A stretch of 64,000 bases of DNA. Source: Candidatus Gastranaerophilales bacterium (GTDB lineage: Bacteria; Cyanobacteriota; Vampirovibrionia; Gastranaerophilales; Gastranaerophilaceae). The stretch lies in contig CAKMWI010000009.1 in assembly GCA_928722015.1 (NCBI GenBank), forward strand, positions 1-64,000. Reading direction: 5' to 3'. How positions within the stretch are numbered: the first letter of the stretch is position 1; every line of letters starts with the position of its first letter. The translations under genes and the position numbers were made by a program. Shown piece after piece: positions 36,517 through 46,006 of the stretch. Under the pieces are notes generated by a model that ran no database searches, was not told where the DNA came from, and was given only the letters and a program-made list of their open reading frames with translations.

Positions 36517-38343
36517 ATGAAAAATATTATTATTTCGATAATATTATTAAGTTTATTTGGCATATTTTCATTTTTTATAATTAAAGAAAACAGTACAAAA
36601 GAAGTTTTAAATATAATAACTCCAACAAAAATTTCTGTTGATTTAAATAATAACAAAATTCCTGAACAAAATGAAACAATATGTATTACCAATATTGAAT
36701 CTTTCTCGCTTGATAATTCAAATAAATTTTATAAGACATATTCAAAATCTCTAAATCTAAATAACAATGAACTCATAAGCCTGGGTTACTTAGCTCAGGA
36801 TTTTGCACAAAAAACTCTCTTGAATAAAAAAGTTTCTTTGAAATATTCTAAAAAACAAACATCTGAGTGTCGTTATGCTGATATCAAATTAAATGGTATA
36901 TATTACAGCGACCTATTAAAGAACAGTGGATTTGGGCTTAAAAACGGAAAAATTACCAATCAAGCAAAATACATAAACAATCTAAATAATGCCCATAAAT
37001 TACACCTTGTTATTTTGAACCACCATTCAAATAAATATCATACACTAGATTGTAAATTTGGAAAATTGGCAAAAGATGCAGTATTAATACCTTTTAACCA
37101 ACTGCCGGAAACAGCAATTCCATGTAAATATTGCCACAAATTACATAATAAAAATAGAACAAGCATAAAATATAAAAAGGAAATTGAAACAAATAAAAAT
37201 AATACTCTAAAAATTCCAACTCTGACAATATCGCAAGGAGATATAACACTCCTTATTACAAATTATACACAAAATTTAAAACCAAAAAATAGCTGTGATA
37301 CAAAAGAATGCAAAGAATTCGTAAAATTGGCAGATAATGCAACTAAAAGTATAGATATTGCAATTTATGGCTACGATAAAATCGATGCAATTACTGAAGC
37401 TTTACAAAATGCACATCAAAGAGGTGTAAAAATCCGATTTATTTATGATGAAAATTTCGACAGTACAAAAAATTTTTACAAAGATAATGACATCATTAAA
37501 AATATTTCTATTGCCCACCGCTCGGATAAAACTGCAACATCCTCAAAAAGTAATATGCTAATGCATAATAAATTCGTTATATTTGATGATAAAACTGTTT
37601 ATACAGGCTCAATGAATTTTTCAAAAAACGGTCTATCCGGCTATGACCAAAATAATATAATTATAATTAATTCCAAAGAAATAGCAAATCTGTATAAGGA
37701 AGAATTTGAGCAGATGCTAAACGGAAAATTTCATACCGACAAGAAAAGCTCCACATTATCTAATATTTTTAGACTGGGAGCCAGCATTATTGAAGTATAT
37801 TTTTCTCCACAAGCACATACCTCTGACAAGATTATCTATCTTATAAAAAATGCACAACAATATATTTATATCCCAACATTCTTAATCACCCACAAACAAA
37901 TAGCAAATGAGCTCATTTTAGCAAATAAAAGAGGAGTTGATGTCAAGATTATAATGGACGCAAATAACGTATACACACGAAACTCAAAACATATCCTGTT
38001 AAGAGAAAATAAAATTCCCCTAAAAATTGAAAATTATGCAGGGAAATTACATTCTAAAACTATGATTATTGATGATAAATACCTCATTATAGGTTCAATG
38101 AACTTCTCCAATAGCGGTGAAAATAAAAATGATGAAAACTTACTGGTTATACAGAATGAAAAATTTGTAAAAGAATATAAAAAATTTTTTATGTATCTGT
38201 GGGCACTAATACCGGACAAATACTTAAAATACTACCCAAAAGCAGAAAGCCCTGAATCTATAGGCTCATGTTCAGATGGTGTAGATAACAATTTTAATGG
38301 AAAAATAGATAAAGATGATGAGTTATGCAAAAGTGCCTTCTAA
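36517..38343 (+). CDS. Secreted phospholipase-D-family protein with nuclease-like N-terminus and calcium-type tail
   Basis: 608 residues. N-terminal anchor or signal (IIISIILLSLFGIFSFF). Residues about 45-150 look like a degraded micrococcal nuclease fold (ADIKLNGIYYSDLLKNSGFG). Residues about 165-215 form a Cys/His site (KYHTLDCKFG ... AIPCKYCHK) like the Ada metal-binding fold. Two PLDc units follow with HKD motifs at H350 (HNKFVIFDD) and H512 (LHSKTMIIDD), each followed by GSMNFS. The C-terminus has a MopE-like acidic DGVDNNFNGKIDKDD motif between two Cys. Hydrolysis of a phosphodiester (phospholipid or nucleic acid) outside the cytoplasm is expected. Follows YdjC by 3 bp. Confidence 0.87.
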   Translation: MKNIIISIILLSLFGIFSFFIIKENSTKEVLNIITPTKISVDLNNNKIPEQNETICITNIESFSLDNSNKFYKTYSKSLNLNNNELISLGYLAQDFAQKTLLNKKVSLKYSKKQTSECRYADIKLNGIYYSDLLKNSGFGLKNGKITNQAKYINNLNNAHKLHLVILNHHSNKYHTLDCKFGKLAKDAVLIPFNQLPETAIPCKYCHKLHNKNRTSIKYKKEIETNKNNTLKIPTLTISQGDITLLITNYTQNLKPKNSCDTKECKEFVKLADNATKSIDIAIYGYDKIDAITEALQNAHQRGVKIRFIYDENFDSTKNFYKDNDIIKNISIAHRSDKTATSSKSNMLMHNKFVIFDDKTVYTGSMNFSKNGLSGYDQNNIIIINSKEIANLYKEEFEQMLNGKFHTDKKSSTLSNIFRLGASIIEVYFSPQAHTSDKIIYLIKNAQQYIYIPTFLITHKQIANELILANKRGVDVKIIMDANNVYTRNSKHILLRENKIPLKIENYAGKLHSKTMIIDDKYLIIGSMNFSNSGENKNDENLLVIQNEKFVKEYKKFFMYLWALIPDKYLKYYPKAESPESIGSCSDGVDNNFNGKIDKDDELCKSAF

Positions 38344-38797
38344 TATAATAAGGAACCAATAACATTATTATCAAATACAAATTGAATATCAACAAAGCTG
38401 CCGGCAAAAGCCATAGGTAAAGGTCTAAAGGGAGCTGCATTGCTAATTACCTCAATACAACTATTATCAAGTTTTAAATTTTCCAAAGATTTGTAAACAG
38501 TATTAGACATTATTTGCCAGCTTTTAAAACTCATATAAGGAGAACAACACGTTTATTATTAGTATTTACAGGAGGATATCACTTCATTTTTACCCGCCTA
38601 TGAAACTCACTCATATTCGGTACAAAATCAACATTCGATGTTTCCCAGAAGTTTTATATTCAGATTTTTGAAAACTCTATACAGCATAAAATAGGGGTAA
38701 CCGCATCTCTAAAACTCTTTACTACATCCGCATCACTTGCAGGCTAAAATGCCGTTATAAAGCCAATAGTTAAAGCTAAAACGATTTGTTTACTCAT
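38340..38797 (-). pseudogene. Degenerate TonB C-terminal-domain protein
   Basis: The reading frame starts with a signal-like MSKQIVLALTIGFITAF at 38797 (AGGAA upstream), meets an in-frame TAG after 17 codons and two more stops, and shifts frame near 38530. Beyond the shift the last 64 codons read cleanly (SNAAPFRPLPMAFAGSFVDI then QFVFD). The central FVPNMSEFHRRVKMK and the NKRVV segment also fit small TonB-like proteins with a PYMxxLxRRIK start and a DNAAxxAVxxAAPF core. Such proteins usually couple to or mimic outer-membrane energy transduction. Its stop overlaps that of the phospholipase-D gene. Clearly inactive if the sequence is right. Confidence 0.75.
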
Positions 38798-38829
38798 TAT
38801 TAAATATACTATTCCTTTTACTATATATA

Positions 38830-40569
38830 TTACATCTTCTCAGGAGCAGAGACAGACAAAATATTTAAAGCATTAGCTAAAACAGTTTTAAACGCCCACA
38901 CTAATGCTAATCTTGCCTTCGTCAATTCTACATTATCAGTAATAACCCTTGTTGAATTGTAGAACGAATGAAACTCTGCTGCAAGCTCCTGCACATAACG
39001 ACAAATTGTATAAACCTGTCTTGTTTGTGCAGAATTAACAATTAAAGATTTAAATTCTTCCAATTTGAGTATTAATTTTCTCGCATCTTTTATGGTAAGA
39101 GACATCAAATTTTTATTAAAAGATTTAGTTAAAGAATCAAAATCTTCTTTTGTAATAACAGGAGCAATAGTCTTTCCGGTTTCAGTATCCAATTTTTCAT
39201 TTGTAGCATTACGAATTATAGAACAAGCCCTGGCATGAGCATATTGAACATAAAACACCGGATTTTCATCCGAATTTGTCTTGGCTAATTCAATATCAAA
39301 ATCAAGAGTTGTGTCAATATTTCTCATAGACATCCAGAATCTGGTTGCATCAACTCCAACTTCATCGATTAAGTCTTCCAGAGTAACCATATTTTTACGT
39401 TTTCCCATTCTGACTTCATTTCCATTAATAACAAGATTCACTAACTGTCCTAACAGAACTTCCAATTTATTCGGATTATACCCTAAAGCCTCAATTGAAG
39501 CCTTTACCCTCGCTACATAGCCATGGTGATCAGCACCCCATATATTAATCATCCTGTCAAAACCACGTTCTAATTTATCTACATGGTATGCTATATCAGC
39601 AGTTAAGTATGTATTTGAACCATCAGCTTTCTTAATAACTCTGTCCTGATCATCTCCGTAATCAGAGGATTTAAACCAAACAGCTCCTTCTTTTTCATAA
39701 ATTTTACCGCTGTTTTTTAACTTTTGTACACACTCTTCAACTTTACCGGAATTATGTAGAGATAATTCAGAATAAAATTTATCAAAATGAACTCTAAAAT
39801 TGTCTAACAAATCACGCTGAACTTTTTCTTCATAAGCCTTTGCAAAATCACAAAAAATCTGTAAATCAATTTTATCAACATCATTATTTACAGCTTCAAG
39901 CTCACTTTTATTATCAATTAAAAATTGCTTAGCAACAGGAATTAAATAGTCCCCAGGATAATAATTTTTTCTTTCGATTTCATCTTCAGGGAAATCAATA
40001 TTTTCACCCAATTCTTGTTTTACTCTTATAACAAGAGAGCGCCCCAACTTTTGAATTTGAGACCCTGCATCATTAATATAGAATTCCTGATACACATCAT
40101 GTCCATAAAACTTTAATAAATTAGCAAGCGAACTTCCCATAGCAGCCCACCTGCCATGTCCAATATGAAAAGGTCCTGTTGGATTTGCCGAGATATACTC
40201 AAGAATAATATTTTCCTTCTCAATATTTACAGGTCGACCAAAATTTTCTTTTTTATCAAATATCTCATCTATTACATCTGCTAAAAATGATTCACCTACC
40301 TTGAAATTTATAAATCCGCCAATTACAGAATAATCATTATCTTCTTTATCAACAAAATCTACAATAGAATTAGCAATCACAGGAGGTGCAATCTTTGCAC
40401 TGCGGGCTAACGAAGACACATTAATCGCAAAATCACCAAAATCAGCATTCTTAGGCTTCTCAACAGAGAGAGTACCCTTTGTATATTCACTCATTTGCCC
40501 TAATTTACCTGCATCAACAGCTTTTTGTATTGCGTCTTCAATTTTATTTAAAAAATAATCTCTTAACAT
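38830..40569 (-). CDS. argS: Arginyl-tRNA synthetase
   Basis: 579 residues, class I. N-terminal Add-1 domain (about 1-110), HIGH motif in ANPTGPFHIGHGRW, and WGADHHGYVARVKAS in the catalytic core. The KMSKS position reads VRMGKRKN, a variant common in ArgS. C-terminal anticodon-binding domain ends HSFYNSTRVITDN. It charges tRNA-Arg, needing the tRNA for adenylate formation. GAGGT precedes ATG 40569. Confidence 0.96.
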   Translation of the reverse strand: MLRDYFLNKIEDAIQKAVDAGKLGQMSEYTKGTLSVEKPKNADFGDFAINVSSLARSAKIAPPVIANSIVDFVDKEDNDYSVIGGFINFKVGESFLADVIDEIFDKKENFGRPVNIEKENIILEYISANPTGPFHIGHGRWAAMGSSLANLLKFYGHDVYQEFYINDAGSQIQKLGRSLVIRVKQELGENIDFPEDEIERKNYYPGDYLIPVAKQFLIDNKSELEAVNNDVDKIDLQIFCDFAKAYEEKVQRDLLDNFRVHFDKFYSELSLHNSGKVEECVQKLKNSGKIYEKEGAVWFKSSDYGDDQDRVIKKADGSNTYLTADIAYHVDKLERGFDRMINIWGADHHGYVARVKASIEALGYNPNKLEVLLGQLVNLVINGNEVRMGKRKNMVTLEDLIDEVGVDATRFWMSMRNIDTTLDFDIELAKTNSDENPVFYVQYAHARACSIIRNATNEKLDTETGKTIAPVITKEDFDSLTKSFNKNLMSLTIKDARKLILKLEEFKSLIVNSAQTRQVYTICRYVQELAAEFHSFYNSTRVITDNVELTKARLALVWAFKTVLANALNILSVSAPEKM

Positions 40570-40612
40570 ACTTACCTCTTAAAATGTATTATCGAAAATA
40601 ATTATATAATAA

Positions 40613-40646
40613 ACAGTGGCAAATATAAATACTTGCCACCTTTTAT
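40613..40646 (-). terminator. Hairpin after the phosphohexomutase gene
   Basis: GTGGCAA (40616-40622) pairs with TTGCCAC (40633-40639). It lies past the stop of the minus-strand gene ending at 40673 and before argS. The tail is only moderately T-rich. Confidence 0.5.
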
Positions 40647-40672
40647 TTATCTAATCAAATTCAATTACAAAT

Positions 40673-42952
40673 TTAAAAACTATATTCAGGAATTTCAAAT
40701 TGCTCTTTATTTGCATCTTTTTCAACAAAATTTAAATAATATTCCATTGCCTTATCTTTAGCTGAATCATAAAAATCATCAGGAACTACTGCTTGATGGA
40801 AATATGTTCTTTCCCCTGAATAATTACCTAAAATATTTGCATATCTCTCGATTTCTTCTTTACTAAGCCCACCACCGTAAGCCTTAGTTTTTGCATCAGT
40901 ACCAGAAGGCCTTATTTCTATAAATTTATCCTCAAATTCCAAATATGTACCATCACCAACAAACTTTATCGATTTCAAATCATCAAACGTAAGTCCATTT
41001 GAGATGAATCTGTCATTCAAGACTTTAATAACATCCTCAAGAGTAATAATTTCTTCTTTACAAGCTATAGCAAGAGACAAATAAAATAAATCATTCTTTG
41101 TCCTCATAGCCTCACCAACAATTTTAGATTCTTTCAATTTATTAATATCAGGTTCTGATTCATTGTAATAAGCAATATCAACACGTGTATCATACCTTCC
41201 TACTATTTTATTGGAATTAAAAACATTACCTAAATACTGCGATAACGAAACATGAACTTCCTGTAACTGAGCAATAAGCGAAGATGCAACAATAATAGCT
41301 TCAGTTGCACTCTTTTCTCTCATCGCAATAGCAAAACGTCCATGTTGAGACTTAATAAGCTCTTCAGTTCCCATAATCATTCCGCCTGATTCTTCACCGG
41401 CAAAAAGCAGTCTAGGATTTACCCCCAAGTCGATCTGATTACCAAATACATCCTCAATAATCACAGATTCCGAAGGAGCATTTTTTAATTTTAGCTCAAC
41501 TTTTTTCATTATATTGGCAATTTCTTTAAACCCAACAGGTACATTAACAACCTTTACTCCGTTATTTTTAGCCCATTCATCCCAAGAAAGTGCAGATGCA
41601 GTTGTTTTAATTATAAAACGAGGGTGATTATCCCACAAATTTTCAGATTTTAATTGTTTTGACCAAAAATCCATAAGCATAAGAAATGCCTGATTAGCTG
41701 TAAATACAATCAAAATAATATCATCATTTAATTTTACATAGTCTACCCCAAGTCTTTGCAAATCCTGTATTCTACTAGCACTTTCTGTTTGAGCAATAGT
41801 TAACCTATCATGATCAGGATCTGTAATCAGTACAGCTGTACCAATAGGAAAATTTTTTAATTTTTCAGAATAATTCATTGTATCAATTACAGGGAAAAAT
41901 TTTGTACCGTCATCTTTCTTAGCAATAACAGTTGCATCAACAGAATAATCATAAAAAGCTTTTTCACCTTTTGGTGTAACATCATACTTTCCGATTGAAT
42001 GGAAAAAAGGATCCTCTTCGATGTTAAACCACTCAAACTTGTCGGCTATTGATAATTTCTTTAAAACTCTTGATAGTGTTCTATACGCAGAGCCACCAAC
42101 GTTTTCTATAATTATTTTTGAATTAAATGACTTTATTAGATTAAGATTTATATCCTGAGCTACACCAGAGCGAAGATATTCAACATACAAGTCGATACCG
42201 TCGTCAATAAATTTCATAGCATTTTCATTAATAAGTGGATTGTCTGCAGCAGAAATTTTAATTTCGTAAGAACCTTTTTCTTTAACTTCGTCAAAAATTT
42301 CTTGAATTTTATTAACAAATTCCATAGATTCTTCAGGTAAGTACTGGCTGCCCTGACAATTCAAATCTTTTGTAGCATTTTTTACCGAAATACCATGACT
42401 TGAGGTTATATACTCACCACCTAACAAATCCAATTTAAAAGCTAAAAATGAAGCCAACCATATTGGAATTGTTTTTTTACCGACCGGAACCAAAGTTTCT
42501 ATACCTTGAGCTGCTTGAATTCTTGTTATAGCATCAAGAAACAGTTGTGAATTATAACGAACTTCACATCCAGCGACTTTAACAATTCTTTTTCCCTGAT
42601 ATTTTTCTTTTGCAACAAGAGCTTTTGCCAATGTAGCCAAGACTATACCCACCAAGTTAATAGGAAATCTAGTATCCTGCGGGAATAATATATTTTGAGG
42701 ACCTCGGATTCCGGCAGTTGAAACTTTAGCCTCCTTTGCATAGTTTGCAAACCACTCTTCCAAATTCAACCCCTTTGGATTATGTATTGCATCATAGGGT
42801 TGAAGATATTCTTTACGCAATGTAAAAACAAATTCGCCTTTATCATCAAAGTTCATTAAAGACAACCGTTTTATATAATCCGGAGTTTTTTCATAAACAC
42901 TTTTAAATAACTCATTTTCAAGAGGATTTTCAGATTTTTTCATTTCAAACAT
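40673..42952 (-). CDS. Phosphoglucomutase/phosphomannomutase family protein
   Basis: 759 residues, longer than the usual 450-570. Four alpha-D-phosphohexomutase signatures are present: phosphoserine loop TSSHGIS, metal loop DPDHDR, sugar loop GEESGGMIMG and phosphate loop EIRPSGTDAKTKAYGGG. The added length lies at the N-terminus and in internal insertions. It interconverts hexose 1- and 6-phosphates for envelope or storage sugars. ATG 42952 (MFEMKKSEN) has AGGAGAG 5 nt upstream; earlier in-frame codons would overlap the divergent acyltransferase. Confidence 0.92.
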   Translation of the reverse strand: MFEMKKSENPLENELFKSVYEKTPDYIKRLSLMNFDDKGEFVFTLRKEYLQPYDAIHNPKGLNLEEWFANYAKEAKVSTAGIRGPQNILFPQDTRFPINLVGIVLATLAKALVAKEKYQGKRIVKVAGCEVRYNSQLFLDAITRIQAAQGIETLVPVGKKTIPIWLASFLAFKLDLLGGEYITSSHGISVKNATKDLNCQGSQYLPEESMEFVNKIQEIFDEVKEKGSYEIKISAADNPLINENAMKFIDDGIDLYVEYLRSGVAQDINLNLIKSFNSKIIIENVGGSAYRTLSRVLKKLSIADKFEWFNIEEDPFFHSIGKYDVTPKGEKAFYDYSVDATVIAKKDDGTKFFPVIDTMNYSEKLKNFPIGTAVLITDPDHDRLTIAQTESASRIQDLQRLGVDYVKLNDDIILIVFTANQAFLMLMDFWSKQLKSENLWDNHPRFIIKTTASALSWDEWAKNNGVKVVNVPVGFKEIANIMKKVELKLKNAPSESVIIEDVFGNQIDLGVNPRLLFAGEESGGMIMGTEELIKSQHGRFAIAMREKSATEAIIVASSLIAQLQEVHVSLSQYLGNVFNSNKIVGRYDTRVDIAYYNESEPDINKLKESKIVGEAMRTKNDLFYLSLAIACKEEIITLEDVIKVLNDRFISNGLTFDDLKSIKFVGDGTYLEFEDKFIEIRPSGTDAKTKAYGGGLSKEEIERYANILGNYSGERTYFHQAVVPDDFYDSAKDKAMEYYLNFVEKDANKEQFEIPEYSF

Positions 42953-43064
42953 ATATTCTCTCCTTATATCATTTTTCTTGATAATACTATAAACATGTAT
43001 TAATAAGTAGATTAAAAAATAATTTTTATGTATAATAATGGCAGACAAATGGAGAGCAGTAGTT

Positions 43065-43751
43065 ATGACAAAAAAAAAGAAACAATATACCACAAGAAAC
43101 GCTTCTCAATTTAATATTTGGAGATCTATATTTCAAATTTTAGTTTGTAAAATAGGATATATGGTTCGGTTAAAATTAGTTTACAGAATCGAAATTAATG
43201 GGCTAGAAAATGTCCCAAAAGATAATAAATATATTATATGCCCTAACCATCTTTCTACTCTTGATCCCCCACTCATTTGTGCAATTATGCCAAGAAGAGT
43301 GGCTTTTATGGCAAAGAAAGAATTATTTGATATTCCTTTTATAAGATGGTGGATAGATTGGTTGGGAGCTTTTGCTGTAAACAGAGAAAGTCTCGGCCCT
43401 TCAACAATAAAAACCGTAAGAACTATTCAGGAAAGTAATTGGGTATTAGGAATGTTTCCTCAAGGTACAAGAGGTATTCCAGGTGAAATAAAAGGGGTTA
43501 CAAAAGGATTTGCAGGTCTTGCAAAACTTACAAAATGTGATATTCTGCCAGTAGGACTTATTGGATCCAATGAAGTTAAAAGATGGCCTTTCACAGGTAA
43601 AATCATTGTTAATATAGGTAAAATAATTCCTTACGATAAAAATCCTGATGTAGTAAAAGATAAATGGATTAAAGAAATTCAAAACTTAACTGGATTCACA
43701 TATATTGAAGAAAAACAGGCAGAAGAACAACCAATTGCCAAAGGAGAATAG
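43065..43751 (+). CDS. 1-acylglycerol-3-phosphate acyltransferase-like (PlsC), copy 1
   Basis: 228 residues. PlsC motifs: I NHLSTLDPP, II region VNRESL, III FPQGTRG and IV LPVGLIGSN. It acylates lysophosphatidic acid or a related lipid at the inner membrane. ATG 43065 (MTKKKKQYTT) is chosen because GGAGAG lies 8 nt upstream and a TATAAT sits at about 43031-43037; the ATG at 43038 would be too close to that -10. Paired with copy 2 one base later, so they form one operon. Confidence 0.92.
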   Translation: MTKKKKQYTTRNASQFNIWRSIFQILVCKIGYMVRLKLVYRIEINGLENVPKDNKYIICPNHLSTLDPPLICAIMPRRVAFMAKKELFDIPFIRWWIDWLGAFAVNRESLGPSTIKTVRTIQESNWVLGMFPQGTRGIPGEIKGVTKGFAGLAKLTKCDILPVGLIGSNEVKRWPFTGKIIVNIGKIIPYDKNPDVVKDKWIKEIQNLTGFTYIEEKQAEEQPIAKGE

Positions 43752-43752
43752 A

Positions 43753-44487
43753 ATGGTTAAAGAAGTTAGAAACTTCAACAGAAGGTATGCAAAAGAGTAC
43801 AACTTATTTAGAACAATATTTTTTATGTCTTTTCTTTATATAGTTGTATATGGGTTTTATACTATATTTTACAATTATAAAATAGAAGGACGGGAAAACC
43901 TTCCTGAAAAACAAAAAAATAATGGTAAATATATTTATACTGCAAACCATGTATCAATATTTGATCCGCCAATGGTTTCAATGGCTGCACAGAGGCCAAT
44001 AGCATTTATGGCTAAAAAAGAACTTTTTGAACCAAATGAAAAATTAAGCTGGTTGGTAAAAAGACTTGGTGCATTTGCCGTAGACAGGACTAAACCTGAA
44101 ATTGCGACCTTTAAAACCGTTCGAGATGTTTTAAGTACCAGTTGGTCATTAGGTATATTTCCTCAAGGAGGAACCCGGCCTTATGGTAAATTAGGGGATA
44201 TTAGAAAGGGGTTTGCAGTAATTGCTAAAAATGCTAAAGCTGATATCATACCTATTGCTATTGCTGGTTGGGATGGCTATCCAAAATTGAAACCTTTTAC
44301 ACGTAGAAATGTTACCATAAAAATTGGAACTCCGATTTCGTATAAATTAAAAGAAGATGAAATAATTTACGAATGGTGTAAACAGATTTCGGAAATGGCA
44401 GATTACGAAAACTGTGCACCTATACCTGAATCCTATAAAATACAAAATCAGAGTGAGGAAGAAAAGAAACAGGTAAATGCAGTTTAG
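43753..44487 (+). CDS. 1-acylglycerol-3-phosphate acyltransferase-like (PlsC), copy 2
   Basis: 244 residues. Motifs NHVSIFDPP, VDRTKPE, FPQGGTRPYG and IPIAIAGWDG, with a membrane helix near residues 20-42 (IFFMSFLYIVVYGFYTIF). Diverged from copy 1 but same architecture, so a different acyl donor or acceptor position is likely. AAGGAG lies 6 nt before ATG 43753, inside the end of copy 1. Confidence 0.92.
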   Translation: MVKEVRNFNRRYAKEYNLFRTIFFMSFLYIVVYGFYTIFYNYKIEGRENLPEKQKNNGKYIYTANHVSIFDPPMVSMAAQRPIAFMAKKELFEPNEKLSWLVKRLGAFAVDRTKPEIATFKTVRDVLSTSWSLGIFPQGGTRPYGKLGDIRKGFAVIAKNAKADIIPIAIAGWDGYPKLKPFTRRNVTIKIGTPISYKLKEDEIIYEWCKQISEMADYENCAPIPESYKIQNQSEEEKKQVNAV

Positions 44488-44505
44488 AGACATTAAATTA
44501 TATAA

Positions 44506-44543
44506 ATAAAATAAAGCCCCTTTTCAGGGGCTTTATTTTATTT
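44506..44543. terminator. Bidirectional terminator after the acyltransferases
   Basis: Stem AAATAAAGCCCC / GGGGCTTTATTT (44509-44520 with 44527-44538) with a 6-nt loop; serves the plus operon and possibly the minus HEAT-repeat gene. Confidence 0.9.
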
Positions 44544-44598
44544 AAAGAAAGGAATCTTATAACTTACGAATCATTCTCTAATTTAATATTTTAATAAA

Positions 44599-45747
44599 CT
44601 ATACTTGATTCAATTTATCTAGAGCTGTTTTTGCAGCTTCAGCTACTCCAGGATCCTGATCATTCTTAGCTACAGTAAATAATGTAGTTAAGTCTTTCTT
44701 ATATGCAGGATTTTGAATGTAACTCAAAGCCTCAATTGCAGACGCTCTAACCATTGGGTTAGGGTTATCTTTTAACTGATCAACCACTGTAATTGCTCCA
44801 GGTAATTCAGTTAAAGGAACTGTTGTATTAGACAATCTTGCAACTTCATCACCGTAAAGTTTTTGCATTATTGCTGAAGTAAACAATGCATAACTTTTGT
44901 TTCTTTCAGCTTGTTCTTTTGGAGTAATAGTATTTGCTAAAGTTTTTTCTTGTTCAGTTACTTCTTTACCTGACATCATTTTTTCTCTGGCATCCAATTG
45001 TTCTTTGCTTGGACCTTCTAATTTACTAGAATCAAAATTGATGATATTTGTTAATGCATCAAAGATTTTAGTATCAACTAGTTCTGTAGCCTTTTCTGGG
45101 TTTTCCTTAACCATATTTGCTATTTCTTCCATACCTGAAGCCTGAACTTCAAAATCAGGATTTGCTAATTTAGCAATGAATGAATTTAAATCAACTTGAG
45201 GGGCAATAGTTTCAGAAGGAACAATCTCAGGTTTTACCGGTTGCTCAGCAGCTTTTGGAGCCTCAGGAGTTGATACTACAGGAGCTGGAACCTCAGGAGC
45301 CTCAGCTGGAATAACAGGTTGAGGAACTACAGGAGCGTTAATATTTTGTTGCTGAATGGTTGGAGCAACAGGAACTTGTGGAACTTCAACTGTCGGTGCT
45401 ACAGGAGCTGGAGTTGGAGTTGGAGCTTGCACAGGAGCTTCAGCTACTACAGGCTGTGCAGGAATTTGTGGAGTAGTTGCAGGTTGCACAACCGGTGAAT
45501 AATAAGGTTGTTGTACCTGTGCTTGAGGGTAGCTGTAAAGCTGTGCCTGCGGATAAGTATAATAAGGCATAGAAACAGGTGCATACTGTGGATTGTATTG
45601 CTGACCTAAACCTTGAGTTCCTACTGATGGATTATGTATGTCTATTTTAACCGCATTATAATTCGGTTGTTGCGGAACAGGCATATATGTTGTTTGTTGT
45701 TGTACCATATAAGGATTAGTCATTGGTACAAGTGGAATTTGATTCAT
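44599..45747 (-). CDS. HEAT-repeat-type protein with Pro/Gln-rich N-terminus
   Basis: 382 residues. Residues 1-190 are low complexity, rich in Pro, Gln, Val, Ala and Tyr (QPYYSPVVQPATTPQIPAQP), probably disordered. Residues about 195-382 are helical with two or three HEAT-like repeats (NPMVRASAIEALSYIQNPAY, DPGVAEAAKTALDKL). A scaffold role is likely; partner unknown. No signal peptide. GGAAAGG lies before ATG 45747. Confidence 0.78.
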   Translation of the reverse strand: MNQIPLVPMTNPYMVQQQTTYMPVPQQPNYNAVKIDIHNPSVGTQGLGQQYNPQYAPVSMPYYTYPQAQLYSYPQAQVQQPYYSPVVQPATTPQIPAQPVVAEAPVQAPTPTPAPVAPTVEVPQVPVAPTIQQQNINAPVVPQPVIPAEAPEVPAPVVSTPEAPKAAEQPVKPEIVPSETIAPQVDLNSFIAKLANPDFEVQASGMEEIANMVKENPEKATELVDTKIFDALTNIINFDSSKLEGPSKEQLDAREKMMSGKEVTEQEKTLANTITPKEQAERNKSYALFTSAIMQKLYGDEVARLSNTTVPLTELPGAITVVDQLKDNPNPMVRASAIEALSYIQNPAYKKDLTTLFTVAKNDQDPGVAEAAKTALDKLNQV

Positions 45748-46006
45748 AAATTTTTCCTTTCCTACATAAAATTGAGTCTATTACCATTCTACCGTTTAAA
45801 TAAACGTGAAGGAAAATTATTGCTAAATTTACCTTATTATTTTAATAAAACTTTACAATAAAAGTTAAATTTAAAGATATAACAGGATTGTAGACTATAC
45901 AGAAATTTAAGTTAAACATAATGGATACAAAAGATTTTTTATGCTAAAATTATTATTATAAAATACTGAGGATATGGTAAAAAGCGCGATATATTTGAGG
46001 ATATAG

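Noticed and set aside
43038..43064. ATG at 43038 as the start of the first PlsC gene
   Set aside because: It lies one base from a TATAAT element; ATG 43065 has GGAGAG in place.
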